From contig NZ_FYEY01000001.1 in the NCBI RefSeq assembly GCF_900187385.1, forward strand, positions 992,001 to 1,056,000: a stretch of 64,000 nucleotides of DNA, written 5' to 3'. A program made the position numbers and the translations under genes. The stretch comes from Streptomyces sp. 2114.4. GTDB lineage: Bacteria > Actinomycetota > Actinomycetes > Streptomycetales > Streptomycetaceae. Positions 52,865 to 61,245 of the stretch are shown here, piece after piece. Below the pieces are notes generated by a model. The model was not told the DNA's origin, did not search any database, and saw only the letters and a list, made by a program, of their open reading frames with translations. Numbering within the stretch: position 1 is the stretch's first letter; each line of letters starts with the position of its first letter.

Positions 52865-53266
52865 ATGGCCACGCAGAAGCAGAGCGTGAGCGGATGGACA
52901 GCGTTCGCCGCAGTACTGATGATCTTCGGTGGCGCCATGGCCTTCCTGGAGGGCATCTCCGCCATCGCGCAGGACCACCTCTTCGTCACCACGCGGAACT
53001 ACGTGTTCTCCTTCAGCCTCACGGGCTGGGGCTGGATCCACCTCATCCTCGGCATCATCATCCTCCTCGCGGGTGTCGCACTGCTCGCCACCGGGGCGAT
53101 GTGGGCGCGGGTGATCGGTGTCATCCTGGCGGGCCTCGGCGCGCTGGCGAACTTCCTGTGGATCCCCCACTACCCGTTCTGGGCCATCGTGCTGGTCGCC
53201 ATCGACATCTTCATCATCTGGGCGCTGTGTACGGACAACCACCATCGCGCCGCGGCCGCCCGGTGA
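52865..53266 (+). CDS. Small membrane protein (DUF7144 type)
   Basis: A 133-residue protein with four transmembrane helices: GWTAFAAVLMIFGGAMAFLEG, WGWIHLILGIIILLAGVALLA, WARVIGVILAGLGALANFLW and AIVLVAIDIFIIWALC. It ends in a short His/Ala/Arg tail. The pattern matches a family abundant in Streptomyces (DUF7144), of unknown function and often stress-linked. GTGAGGAG precedes the ATG. The next gene starts 28 bases downstream. Confidence 0.8.
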   Translation: MATQKQSVSGWTAFAAVLMIFGGAMAFLEGISAIAQDHLFVTTRNYVFSFSLTGWGWIHLILGIIILLAGVALLATGAMWARVIGVILAGLGALANFLWIPHYPFWAIVLVAIDIFIIWALCTDNHHRAAAAR

Positions 53267-53294
53267 CCTGAACCACCGGAATCCGGCCCCGGCC

Positions 53295-54686
53295 ATGGCC
53301 TCCGTACCCACCCCGCAGGAACGCGCGGAACAGGGCAGGGCACTTCGCTCCGAAGTGCCCCGCTCGTGTCATGCGGAGTTCAGCCCCTCGGCTTCCCGTG
53401 CCGATCCGGTGGACATCATCGAACGGCAGTCGGCCCTGCGGGTACCGGAGTTGGTGCCCCTGCGCTACGGGCGGATGCTGGAGTCGCCCTTCCGCTTCTA
53501 CCGCGGGGCCGCCGCCATCATGGCGGCGGACCTGGCCACGACGCCGTCCACGGGGCTGCGGACCCAGCTCTGCGGGGACGCCCATCTGCTGAATTTCCGG
53601 CTGCTGGCCTCCCCCGAACGCCATCTGATGTTCGACATCAACGACTTCGACGAGACCCTGCCCGGTCCGTGGGAGTGGGACGTCAAACGGCTGGCGGCCA
53701 GCTTCGCCATCGCGGGACGCGGGAACGGCTTCCCCGAGAAGGTACGGAATGGCATCGTCCGGGCCGCCGGCGCGTCCTACCGCGAACAGATGCGCCGCTA
53801 CGCGGAGATGCGCACCCTGGAGGTCTGGTACGCCCATGCCGATATGGCCGAGGTGGAGGCCGAGGAAGCGCATGAGCTGCGCAGCAGAGGCCGGGCGGGG
53901 CTGGCCCGCGCCATCGCGGAGGCCCGTACGCACGACACCGTGCAGGCGTATCGCAAGCTGACCCGGAGGAGCGGCGGCCAGGTGCGGTTCGCCGCCGACC
54001 CGCCGCTGATCGTGCCGCTGGCCGATCTGCTGCCGGATGTCGAACGCGACCAGCTGACGGACCAGATCCGCGGGCTGGTCCAGGACTACGGCCGCACGCT
54101 GCGTTCGGATCACCGGCGGCTGCTGGAGCAGTACCGGGTCGTCGACGTGGCGCGCAAGGTCGTCGGTGTCGGCAGTGTGGGCACCCGTTGCTGGATCGTG
54201 CTGCTGCTCGGCAAGGACACGGACGACCCGCTGCTGCTGCAGGCCAAGGAGGCCGACGATTCCGTGCTCGCCGCCTACGCCGGGCCGAGCCTCTACCCCC
54301 ATCAGGGCGAACGCGTGGCGGCCGGCCAGCGGCTGATGCAGGCCGCCGGCGACATCTTCCTCGGCTGGGCGCGGACCACCGGCATCGACGGGCGCCCACG
54401 CGACTTCTACGTACGCCAGTTGCGTGACTGGAAGGGCATCATGCCGACGGATGCGATGGTGCCGACGGGTATGCGGCGGTTCGCCGTACGCTGCGGGGCC
54501 ACCCTGGCCCGCGCGCACGCCAGGTCCGGCGACCGGATCGCGATCGGTGCCTATCTCGGCAGCGGCACGGTCTTCGAGGAGGCGCTGGCGCGGTTCGCGG
54601 AGCGCTACGCGGACCGCAACGAACTCGATCACCAGGCGCTCGGGGAGGCGGTCCACAGCGGGCGGGTCGCGGCCGCGTCCTCCTGA
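53295..54686 (+). CDS. DUF2252 family protein
   Basis: A 463-residue protein of the DUF2252 group, starting VPTPQERAEQGRALRSEVPRSCHAEF. FRFYRGAAAIMAADL and LCGDAHLLNFRLLASPERHLMFDINDFDETLPGPWEWDVKRLAAS lie at about residues 75-140, where GDxHxxNF and DFDET recall the catalytic and metal segments of protein-kinase-like or aminoglycoside-phosphotransferase folds. Its activity is unknown; kinase-like ATP binding is an inference. The ATG at 53295 fits the family start better than the longer open frame. It is the third gene of a co-oriented set. Confidence 0.82.
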   Translation: MASVPTPQERAEQGRALRSEVPRSCHAEFSPSASRADPVDIIERQSALRVPELVPLRYGRMLESPFRFYRGAAAIMAADLATTPSTGLRTQLCGDAHLLNFRLLASPERHLMFDINDFDETLPGPWEWDVKRLAASFAIAGRGNGFPEKVRNGIVRAAGASYREQMRRYAEMRTLEVWYAHADMAEVEAEEAHELRSRGRAGLARAIAEARTHDTVQAYRKLTRRSGGQVRFAADPPLIVPLADLLPDVERDQLTDQIRGLVQDYGRTLRSDHRRLLEQYRVVDVARKVVGVGSVGTRCWIVLLLGKDTDDPLLLQAKEADDSVLAAYAGPSLYPHQGERVAAGQRLMQAAGDIFLGWARTTGIDGRPRDFYVRQLRDWKGIMPTDAMVPTGMRRFAVRCGATLARAHARSGDRIAIGAYLGSGTVFEEALARFAERYADRNELDHQALGEAVHSGRVAAASS

Positions 54687-54900
54687 GCGGGCGGGAGGCA
54701 GCCGGGCGCGGAGGGGCCGGGCAGCGGGAGGTATCCGGCGCCGGGAGGTATCCGGCGACGGAAGCTGTCCGAGCACACCGCCGGGGGCCGGGGCACGGGA
54801 CGGGCCGCCGCCGGATGGATGCATCCGGATGTGCCTGGGATGTACCCTTCGTCCGCCCCGCCTAGCATGGTGCCGAATGGCTCCGATGAAGGCGGCCCTC

Positions 54901-55929
54901 ATGCGCCCCACGGCGAAGTTCTCCATCAGCTTCGGCCTGGTCACGATCCCGGTCGCCGCGTACAACGCCACGGACAGCTCCACGTCGGTCAGCTTTGTGC
55001 GCATCCATACGGCGGACGGCGGCCGGGTGCGCAATCAGCCCGTCTGCTCGCTGGAAGGCGTCGAGATCACCCCGGACGAGATCGGCCGGGGCTACAAGCC
55101 CGAGGGCGGCGACACCGTCGTACCGCTGAGCGACGACGATCTGGACGCACTGCCGCTGCCGACCGCGAAGACGCTGACGATCCTGGCCTTCGTCGCCGGC
55201 GGTGACATCGACCCGCTGCAGATGGGCAAGGGGTACTACCTGGGGATCGACAGCCCCGCCGCGGCCAAGCCCTACGCCCTGCTGCGCGAGGCGATGGAGC
55301 GGCATCAGCGCGTCGGGCTCGGCAAGATCGCCCTGCACGGGCGGGAGACGCTGGCCATGATCCGCCCGGTGGAGGGTGCGCTGGTCATGCAGGTGCTGCT
55401 GTGGCCGCACCAGATCCGCTCGCTGGACGGGGTGCTGCCCGAGCGGCAGACGGAGGTCGCCCCGGCCGAGGTGGCGGCCGCCGAGACGCTGATGGATTCC
55501 TTCGGCGAGTTGTCGGAGGACGACGTGCACGATCACTACCGTGAAGCGCTCGAAGAGATCGTGGCGGCGAAGCTGGCGCATCGCGAGCCGGAGTTCCCGG
55601 CCGGCGAGGAGCAGCCGACCGGGCAGGTGATGGACCTGATGGCGGCCCTCCAGGACAGCGTCCGCGCGGCCAGGAGGTCCCGAGGCGAGGACGAGGACGA
55701 GGGTGCCGGGGGCTCGTCGGGCGGACGCGCCGGTTCGGGCCGCACCACGAAGAAGAGCACGACGAAAAAGGCAGCGGCGCAGAAGACGGCGGCGAAGAAG
55801 ACGGCGGCGAAGAAGTCCGCCGCCACCAAGACCGCGGCGACCAAGACCGCCGCGACCAAGAAGACCCCTACCAAGAAGGCGGCCCCGGCGAAGAAGAGCG
55901 CGAGCGGGGGCGGGCGGCGGGCCGGCTGA
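54901..55929 (+). CDS. ku: Ku DNA end-binding protein with Lys/Ala-rich tail
   Basis: A 342-residue Ku homologue that forms a ring on double-strand ends and recruits LigD for end joining. The core starts MRPTAKFSISFGLVTIPVAAYNA and continues through SFVRIHTADGGRV, VVPLSDDDLDALPLPTAKTL and LPERQTEVAPAEVAAAETLMDSF to about residue 265. A tail of [14 protein letters not shown] repeats (about 280-340) resembles histone-H1-like DNA-binding extensions known on some actinobacterial Ku proteins. The ATG at 54901 has GAAGGCGG upstream; in-frame ATGs at 54877 and 54886 are alternatives. Confidence 0.92.
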   Translation: MRPTAKFSISFGLVTIPVAAYNATDSSTSVSFVRIHTADGGRVRNQPVCSLEGVEITPDEIGRGYKPEGGDTVVPLSDDDLDALPLPTAKTLTILAFVAGGDIDPLQMGKGYYLGIDSPAAAKPYALLREAMERHQRVGLGKIALHGRETLAMIRPVEGALVMQVLLWPHQIRSLDGVLPERQTEVAPAEVAAAETLMDSFGELSEDDVHDHYREALEEIVAAKLAHREPEFPAGEEQPTGQVMDLMAALQDSVRAARRSRGEDEDEGAGGSSGGRAGSGRTTKKSTTKKAAAQKTAAKKTAAKKSAATKTAATKTAATKKTPTKKAAPAKKSASGGGRRAG

Positions 55930-56048
55930 GCCCCGCTCCCGGAGCGGACCACCGCCGCCCCGCCCCGCAGCGCACATAAGGCAACCGCCCCGGGGTACGC
56001 GCTCCCTCAACAGGCCTTACCGGCCGGACAGTTAGGGAGGCTGACGCC

Positions 56049-56276
56049 ATGGGTATCGGCGGGTGCATCGGTCTGCTCGCGGTGGGGGCCATCCTCACGT
56101 TCGCGGTGGACTGGCACATAGCGGGAATCAACGTCGACCTGGTGGGGATCATCATGATGATCGTCGGCATCATCGGCATCGCCACGTATGTGAGCATCCT
56201 GAAGCGGCGGCGTACCCAGCCGCCGTCCCCCGGCGCGCCCGTCGTCGACGTCGAGGACAACCGCTACTACAGGTAG
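56049..56276 (+). CDS. Small membrane protein (DUF6458 type)
   Basis: A 75-residue protein with two transmembrane helices (GCIGLLAVGAILTFAVDWHI and VDLVGIIMMIVGIIGIATYVSI) and a basic, Pro-rich tail ending VVDVEDNRYYR. The pattern fits the DUF6458 family common in actinobacteria, with unknown function. GGGAGG lies 9 bases before the ATG. It stands alone 119 bases after ku. Confidence 0.8.
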   Translation: MGIGGCIGLLAVGAILTFAVDWHIAGINVDLVGIIMMIVGIIGIATYVSILKRRRTQPPSPGAPVVDVEDNRYYR

Positions 56277-56291
56277 CCGGGACGGAGGGTC

Positions 56292-56372
56292 GCTTCACCG
56301 CCGCCGGTACGGTCCGTCACCGGTACAGACCGGCACGGCCCTTCACCGGGACGGCTCTTCACCGGTACGGCC
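56292..56372. repeat. Degenerate minisatellite of CTTCACCGGTACGGCC-type units
   Basis: About four imperfect copies of a 16-25-base unit fill the 97-base gap between the small membrane protein and the convergent peptidase gene. Confidence 0.55.
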
Positions 56373-56373
56373 C

Positions 56374-57984
56374 TCAGCCGCAGGAGATCTTCCCCTTCGG
56401 CAGCGTGCCGTCCAGCAGGAAGTCGTCCACATGGCGTTGCACGCAGGGGTCGCCGGTGGTGTAGGCGGCGTGCCCCTCCCCGCGGAAGGTCAGCACGGTG
56501 CTGGAATTGCCCAGCTCACGGGCCATGTTGAAGGCACCCTGGTAGGGGGTCGCCGGATCGTTGGTGGTCGCGACGAGCAGAATCGGCGGCGCATCGGGCG
56601 CCGCGACGTCCCGGGAGGCGTCGTCGCCCGCAACGGGCCAGGAGTAGCAGTCCAGCAGGGTCGGGGCGATGTCCGGGCCGAAGAGCGGGGAGGCCTTGGT
56701 GAGTTCGCGCTCCGCCCGGGGGTAATCGCGCTCACCGTAGCGTTCCGTGGTGTCCCGGCAGGAGATCGCCCGCAGGGCCAGCTGATCCTGTGACGGCAGG
56801 TCGTCCTGGCCGACCCGCCGTGCCGGGACGCCGGGGGCACGGGCGGCGCTGCTGCCCCCCGCGTCACTCAGGCGGAGGATCCCCGAGGCGTCTCCGGTCC
56901 GCAGCTGCGACAGGGCCTGCCGCAGCGCCGGCCAGTCGCTCCTGCTGTACAGGGCCTCACGCAAGGCGTACACATAGGTGGTCTCATCCACCGTCTCCCC
57001 CTTCGCCTTCATCGGCTGCTCGCCCAACTCCCGGTACCAAGCGCGCAGTTGATCCTGCGCCTTGTGCTCATCGGTGCCCAGCGCGCAGTCCGGCCGGTGG
57101 ACGCAGTCGGCGGCGAAGTCGTCCAGCGCCCGCTGGAACCCCCGGGCCTGGGACAGCGCGGTCTGCCACTGGTTCTTGGTCGGGTCCTCGACGCTGTCCA
57201 GGACCATCCGGCCGACCTTGTGCGGGAACTCGTGGGCGTAGACCGCCCCGAGCCTGGTGCCGTACGAGAACCCCAGGTAGTTGAGCTTGTCGTCGTGGAC
57301 CGCGGCGCGCAGGACGTCCATGTCCCGGGCGACATCAGGGGTGCCGACCCACCGCAGCAGCCCACCGGAGTAGCGGCCGCAGGCGTCGTTGATGCGCTTC
57401 TCCTTCGCGGCAAGGCTGTCGTCGGCGCCCTTGCCGGGTGGCGCGAGCTTGCTGCCGCAGGAGACCGGGTCGGTATGGCGGGTGCCGCGCGGATCGAAGC
57501 TCACGAGGTCGTAGCGCTGCCCCAGCCGGGCGAAGGCGCTCCCGCTGTCGGTCAGGTAGTTGACGCCGGAAGCACCCGGTCCGCCGGGGTTGAGCACCAG
57601 GGAGCCGATCCGTTTGCCGGGCCCGGTCGCCTTCAGCCGGATCAGCTGGACCTGCATCGTGTGCTGTCCGGGGTTGCGGTAGTCCTGTGGGACCCTCAGC
57701 CGGGCGCACTCCAGCCGCTTGCGGAAGCCGGGTGGCTGACCGGTGCCGTCACTCCGCGCACCGTGCTGCAGATCCTTGCCGCAGGGCGCCCAGGACAGTT
57801 TCTGCTGGTAGAAGGACGTCAAGTCCGGATCATCGGCTGCCGCGGCGGCCGGGGTTCCCGCGAACCCGGCGAGCAGCGCCGCCAACGCGGCCACCGCCGA
57901 CAGGCGCACCGACGCCCGGCGCCGGCGAACACACCGCGCTCCCCCTACTCCCATACAAGACGGCGCACGGCGTGTTCCCCGCAT
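56374..57984 (-). CDS. Secreted alpha/beta hydrolase, tripeptidyl-aminopeptidase-like (S33)
   Basis: A 536-residue exported serine peptidase of the Streptomyces Tap/SlpD/SlpE group. A basic N-terminus and signal peptide (RLSAVAALAALLAGFAG, cleavage near AAAA) precede WAPCGKDL and CARLRVPQDY. The core has LVLNPGGPGASG (oxyanion), the nucleophile GFSYGTRLG at about residue 240, the Asp in TTNDPATPY and the His in GEGHAAY near the C-terminus. It removes short peptides from protein N-termini outside the cell. The ATG at 57984 is chosen because TACGCT ends 6 bases upstream, fitting a leaderless transcript; ATG 57954 is an alternative. Confidence 0.88.
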   Translation of the reverse strand: MRGTRRAPSCMGVGGARCVRRRRASVRLSAVAALAALLAGFAGTPAAAAADDPDLTSFYQQKLSWAPCGKDLQHGARSDGTGQPPGFRKRLECARLRVPQDYRNPGQHTMQVQLIRLKATGPGKRIGSLVLNPGGPGASGVNYLTDSGSAFARLGQRYDLVSFDPRGTRHTDPVSCGSKLAPPGKGADDSLAAKEKRINDACGRYSGGLLRWVGTPDVARDMDVLRAAVHDDKLNYLGFSYGTRLGAVYAHEFPHKVGRMVLDSVEDPTKNQWQTALSQARGFQRALDDFAADCVHRPDCALGTDEHKAQDQLRAWYRELGEQPMKAKGETVDETTYVYALREALYSRSDWPALRQALSQLRTGDASGILRLSDAGGSSAARAPGVPARRVGQDDLPSQDQLALRAISCRDTTERYGERDYPRAERELTKASPLFGPDIAPTLLDCYSWPVAGDDASRDVAAPDAPPILLVATTNDPATPYQGAFNMARELGNSSTVLTFRGEGHAAYTTGDPCVQRHVDDFLLDGTLPKGKISCG

Positions 57985-58247
57985 AGTCCGAGCGTAGGTC
58001 GGTTGCCCGGCGCCCGCACACCTGCCGTGACGCCGCCGCCGCTGTGCGCCGTGCCCCCGTACGCCTCGCCACGCAGCAGGACCGGACGCCTCCTCAGGGT
58101 GACCGCACGGAGCCTTTCGGACCGTTCGAGATGCGCCGGTGCGGACACCGATCACTCTGGAGACAGGGGCAGAACCGTGCCGCACCGTGGCGGCGGCCCT
58201 TGCACGAACGCCGATCCGCCGCAAGTCCGGGAGAGGGTGTCGCACCC

Positions 58248-59267
58248 ATGAATGACACGTCCAAGGTCCTGCTGGCCGCCGCACTTGCCGGCGGTTATGT
58301 GCTGGGCCGTACGAAGAAGGGCCGGTTCGCGCTCACCGTGGCGTCCTATATCGCCGGACGCCAATTCGGGCTTGAACCACGCCAGCTCGTGGTCCAGGGG
58401 ATGCGCAAGCTCGGCGAGATCCCCCAGGTCGCGGAGCTGGGTGACCAACTGCGCGGGGAAGTGATGGACGCCGGCCGGAAGGCCTTGACGACGGCCGCCA
58501 ACCGCCGCCTGACGACGCTCGCCGACACTCTCCACGAACGGTCTCTCCAGCTCGATGGCATCGGGCTGGAGCCGGAGGAGGAAGAGGAGGAGGGGGACGA
58601 GGGGGAGGACGCGTACGACGAGGAAGAAGAGGGCGAGGAGCCCGAAGGCGAGTACGAGGAGGACGAGCACGAGGAAGAGGAGGAGCCGGAGGAGGAGCCG
58701 GAGGAGGAGTACGAGGGCGAGGAAGAAGAGGAGGAAGAGGAGGAAGAGGAGGAAGAGGAGCCGGAGGAAGAGCCCGAGGAGCGGCCGGCCCGGCGCACCC
58801 CGCGGGCCGCCGCGAAGCCGGAGCCCCGGAAGCGTGCGTCGGAGGCGAAACGGGGCGCCCCGGCGAAGAAGGGCGCACAGCGGCCGCCGGCCAAGAAGTC
58901 CGCCGGGAAGACCGCGGCCAAGAAGACGGCCGCGACGAAGGCTGCCGCGGGACGGACGGCCGCCAAGAAGACGGCACCCGCGAAAAAGACCGCCGCGAAG
59001 AAAACGGCGGCCAAGAAGACGGCAGCCAAGAAGACGGCGGCGAAGAAGACCGCCGGGAAGGCCCCGGCCAAGAAGACGGCTCCGGCGAAGAAGGCCGCGG
59101 CACAGAAGACCGCGGCGAAGAAGACGGCAGCCAAGAAGACCGCCGCGAAGAAAGCGGCGCCCGCCAAGAAAGCCACTGCGAAGAAGACTGCCGCAGGAAA
59201 GAAGGCAGCCCCCGCTGCGAAGAAGACCGCCAAGAAGACATCATCGCGCACCGAGCGCCGGAGGTAA
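58248..59267 (+). CDS. Acidic/basic low-complexity protein with conserved N-terminus (GvpY-like)
   Basis: A 339-residue protein with an alpha-helical N-terminal part (about 1-105; [32 protein letters not shown]). A nearly pure Glu/Asp stretch follows (about 108-182), then a Lys/Ala-rich tail with KKTAAKK repeats (about 185-339) like histone H1. Database records of this type are often misnamed DNA primase; no primase motif is present. By recall, similar genes sit in Streptomyces gas vesicle clusters next to an SRPBCC gene, as here. It is the first of four tightly spaced genes. The ATG follows GGGAGAGGG. Confidence 0.7.
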   Translation: MNDTSKVLLAAALAGGYVLGRTKKGRFALTVASYIAGRQFGLEPRQLVVQGMRKLGEIPQVAELGDQLRGEVMDAGRKALTTAANRRLTTLADTLHERSLQLDGIGLEPEEEEEEGDEGEDAYDEEEEGEEPEGEYEEDEHEEEEEPEEEPEEEYEGEEEEEEEEEEEEEEPEEEPEERPARRTPRAAAKPEPRKRASEAKRGAPAKKGAQRPPAKKSAGKTAAKKTAATKAAAGRTAAKKTAPAKKTAAKKTAAKKTAAKKTAAKKTAGKAPAKKTAPAKKAAAQKTAAKKTAAKKTAAKKAAPAKKATAKKTAAGKKAAPAAKKTAKKTSSRTERRR

Positions 59268-59273
59268 CCGGTC

Positions 59274-60275
59274 ATGGCCAAGACGGGACGGGACAACGCG
59301 GACTCGGGAATCGATCGACTGCGCAGTGAACTCGGCGACTACGCCACGAAATGGGTGGGGAATCTGGCCGAGCGGGCCGGCGACAAATTGATGGATGTGA
59401 CGGACCAGCTCACCGATGTCGCCGAGAACGGCGGATCGCTGTCCAAGATCGCGGGCAATCTCCTCGGCGGCGACTCCCCCGTCAAAGCCGCCATGAAGGG
59501 GACCGCGGCGAACGTCAAGGACACCGTGGTGGACAAGGCCAAGGGCCTCTTCGGCAGCAAGAAACGCAAATCGGGGGACAAGAAGGTCACCAATATCATC
59601 GAAGTCCTGGATATCGGGGTGCCCCTGCGCTTCGCCTACGACCACTGGACGCAGTACGAGAAGTTCAGCGGCTTCACCAAGGGTGTCCGCAATGTGTCGC
59701 TGCACGACGAGACGACCAGTGACTGGAAGGCCAAGGTCGCCTTCTCGACCCGGGGCTGGAAAGCGACGGTCCAGGAGCAGGTGCCCGACGAACGCATCAT
59801 CTGGACCTCGGAGGGCGCCAAGGGATCGACCCGGGGTGCCGTCAGTTTTCACGAACTGGGGCCCAACCTGACCCGCATTGTGCTGGTCGTCGAGTACTAC
59901 GCCTCCGGATTCTTCGAGAAGACCGCGAACATCTGGCGGGCCCAGGGACGCCGGCTGCGCCTGGACTTCAAGCACTTCCAGCGCTACGTCACCCTTACCG
60001 ACGAGGAGCCCGAGGGCTGGCGCGGGGAAATCCGCGACGGCGAGGTCGTTCGGAGCCATGAAGAGGCCATCGAGGAAGAAGAGGCCGAGGGCGAAGAGAC
60101 CGAAGACGAAGAGGCCGAGGGCTACGAGGACGAGGACGGCGAGGAGGAGTACGAGGACGAGGAGGCCGAAGGCGAAGAGGGCGACGAGGAGGAAGAGGAA
60201 GAGCCCGACGAGGAGTACGAGGACGAGGACAACCTCGACGAGGAGGAGGAAGACGAAGGGGAGGAAGAGGAATGA
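59274..60275 (+). CDS. SRPBCC family protein with acidic tail (GvpZ-like)
   Basis: A 333-residue protein. The N-terminal 100 residues are helical and mixed-charge (AKTGRDNADSGIDRLRSELGDYATKWVGNLAERAGD). A START/SRPBCC domain follows (about 103-250), starting VTNIIEVLDIGVPLRFAYDHWTQYEKFSGFTKGVRNV. From about residue 262 the tail is almost all Glu/Asp, a highly acidic extension. The SRPBCC fold binds hydrophobic ligands; no ligand is known here. It starts 6 bases after the preceding gene and overlaps the Rieske gene by ATGA. A gas-vesicle-related role is suggested by recall of gvpZ and by the nearby gvp genes. Confidence 0.75.
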   Translation: MAKTGRDNADSGIDRLRSELGDYATKWVGNLAERAGDKLMDVTDQLTDVAENGGSLSKIAGNLLGGDSPVKAAMKGTAANVKDTVVDKAKGLFGSKKRKSGDKKVTNIIEVLDIGVPLRFAYDHWTQYEKFSGFTKGVRNVSLHDETTSDWKAKVAFSTRGWKATVQEQVPDERIIWTSEGAKGSTRGAVSFHELGPNLTRIVLVVEYYASGFFEKTANIWRAQGRRLRLDFKHFQRYVTLTDEEPEGWRGEIRDGEVVRSHEEAIEEEEAEGEETEDEEAEGYEDEDGEEEYEDEEAEGEEGDEEEEEEPDEEYEDEDNLDEEEEDEGEEEE

Positions 60276-61216
60276 GAGCGGCGTCCTTCACGGCTCTCGC
60301 GGCGGGCGGCGCCACCGCAACAGGGGCCGCGGCAACCGGGGCCGCCGCCCGGGCCGCGGAAACCTGTGTGGCGTCCCTGGACGCACTGGGCCGCCTGGAG
60401 AAGCTGGATGCGCTGACCGGCCCGTTGCGGCGGGTGGTGCGCGGCCTGCCCCTGGGCCGCTGCCGCGATGTGCTGCACGGCCTGCCGATCGGCCATCCGC
60501 TGCATCCCGCCCTGGTACAGGTACCCCTGGGCGCCTGGCTGTCCGCCGCGGTGCTGGACGCCGTCCCGGGGACCCGGCGCGGTGCCCGCCTCCTGGTGGG
60601 GGTGGGCATCCTTGCGGCCGTACCGGCGGCGTGGGCCGGCTGGGTGGACTGGGCCGAGCAGCACGAGGACCAGATGCGCACGGGACTGGTGCACGCGGCG
60701 TCGATCGCCGTGGCCGTCGGGCTGTACGCGCGGTCCTGGGTGCATCGCGGCCGCGGCCACACGGTACGGGGCAAGGTGCTCGGGTTCGCGGGGCTGTGCG
60801 CGGCCGGGACCGGCGGCATGCTCGGCGGGCACCTCGCCTACCGGCAGGCCGCGGGTGCCAACAAGGCGCAGCCGGTGCCGCATCTGCTGGACGAGGGCTG
60901 GCACCCGATCGGCAGGGTCGAGGACTTCCCGGTCGGCGAGGCGGTGCGCCGGGAGCTGGGCGAGGTCCCGTTGCTGGTGGTCCGCCTGGCGGGCGGGCAC
61001 ATCCATGTCCTCGCCGGACGGTGCAGCCACCTCTCGGGGCCCCTCACACAGGGCACGGTCACCGAGGGCTGCGTGGTGTGCCCGTGGCACGGCAGCACCT
61101 TCCGGCTGTCGGACGGCGCCAATGTCCGTGGCCCGGCCACCGCTCCCCAGCCGTCCTTCCAGGTGAGCGTGGACGGGGAGGGCACCGTCCGGGTACGGCT
61201 GCCCGGCGCGGGCTGA
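60272..61216 (+). CDS. DUF2231 membrane domain fused to a Rieske [2Fe-2S] domain
   Basis: A 314-residue protein. A DUF2231-type membrane part at about 68-190 contains LHGLPIGHPLHPALVQVPLGAWL and several helices. The Rieske domain occupies about 208-312, with cluster ligands CSH at about 251 and CPWHG at about 270 (RCSHLSGPL...GCVVCPWHGSTFRL). It is a membrane-anchored electron-transfer protein. Its partner is unknown, but the SDR immediately downstream is a candidate oxidoreductase. It overlaps the SRPBCC gene by ATGA. Confidence 0.88.
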   Translation: MRAASFTALAAGGATATGAAATGAAARAAETCVASLDALGRLEKLDALTGPLRRVVRGLPLGRCRDVLHGLPIGHPLHPALVQVPLGAWLSAAVLDAVPGTRRGARLLVGVGILAAVPAAWAGWVDWAEQHEDQMRTGLVHAASIAVAVGLYARSWVHRGRGHTVRGKVLGFAGLCAAGTGGMLGGHLAYRQAAGANKAQPVPHLLDEGWHPIGRVEDFPVGEAVRRELGEVPLLVVRLAGGHIHVLAGRCSHLSGPLTQGTVTEGCVVCPWHGSTFRLSDGANVRGPATAPQPSFQVSVDGEGTVRVRLPGAG

Positions 61217-61245
61217 GTTGGCCGGCCCCAAGGGAAGGAATCGTC

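Noticed and set aside
58248..59267. DNA primase
   Set aside because: Similar proteins carry this database name, but no primase catalytic or zinc-binding motif is present. Only low-complexity charged tails follow a short helical region.
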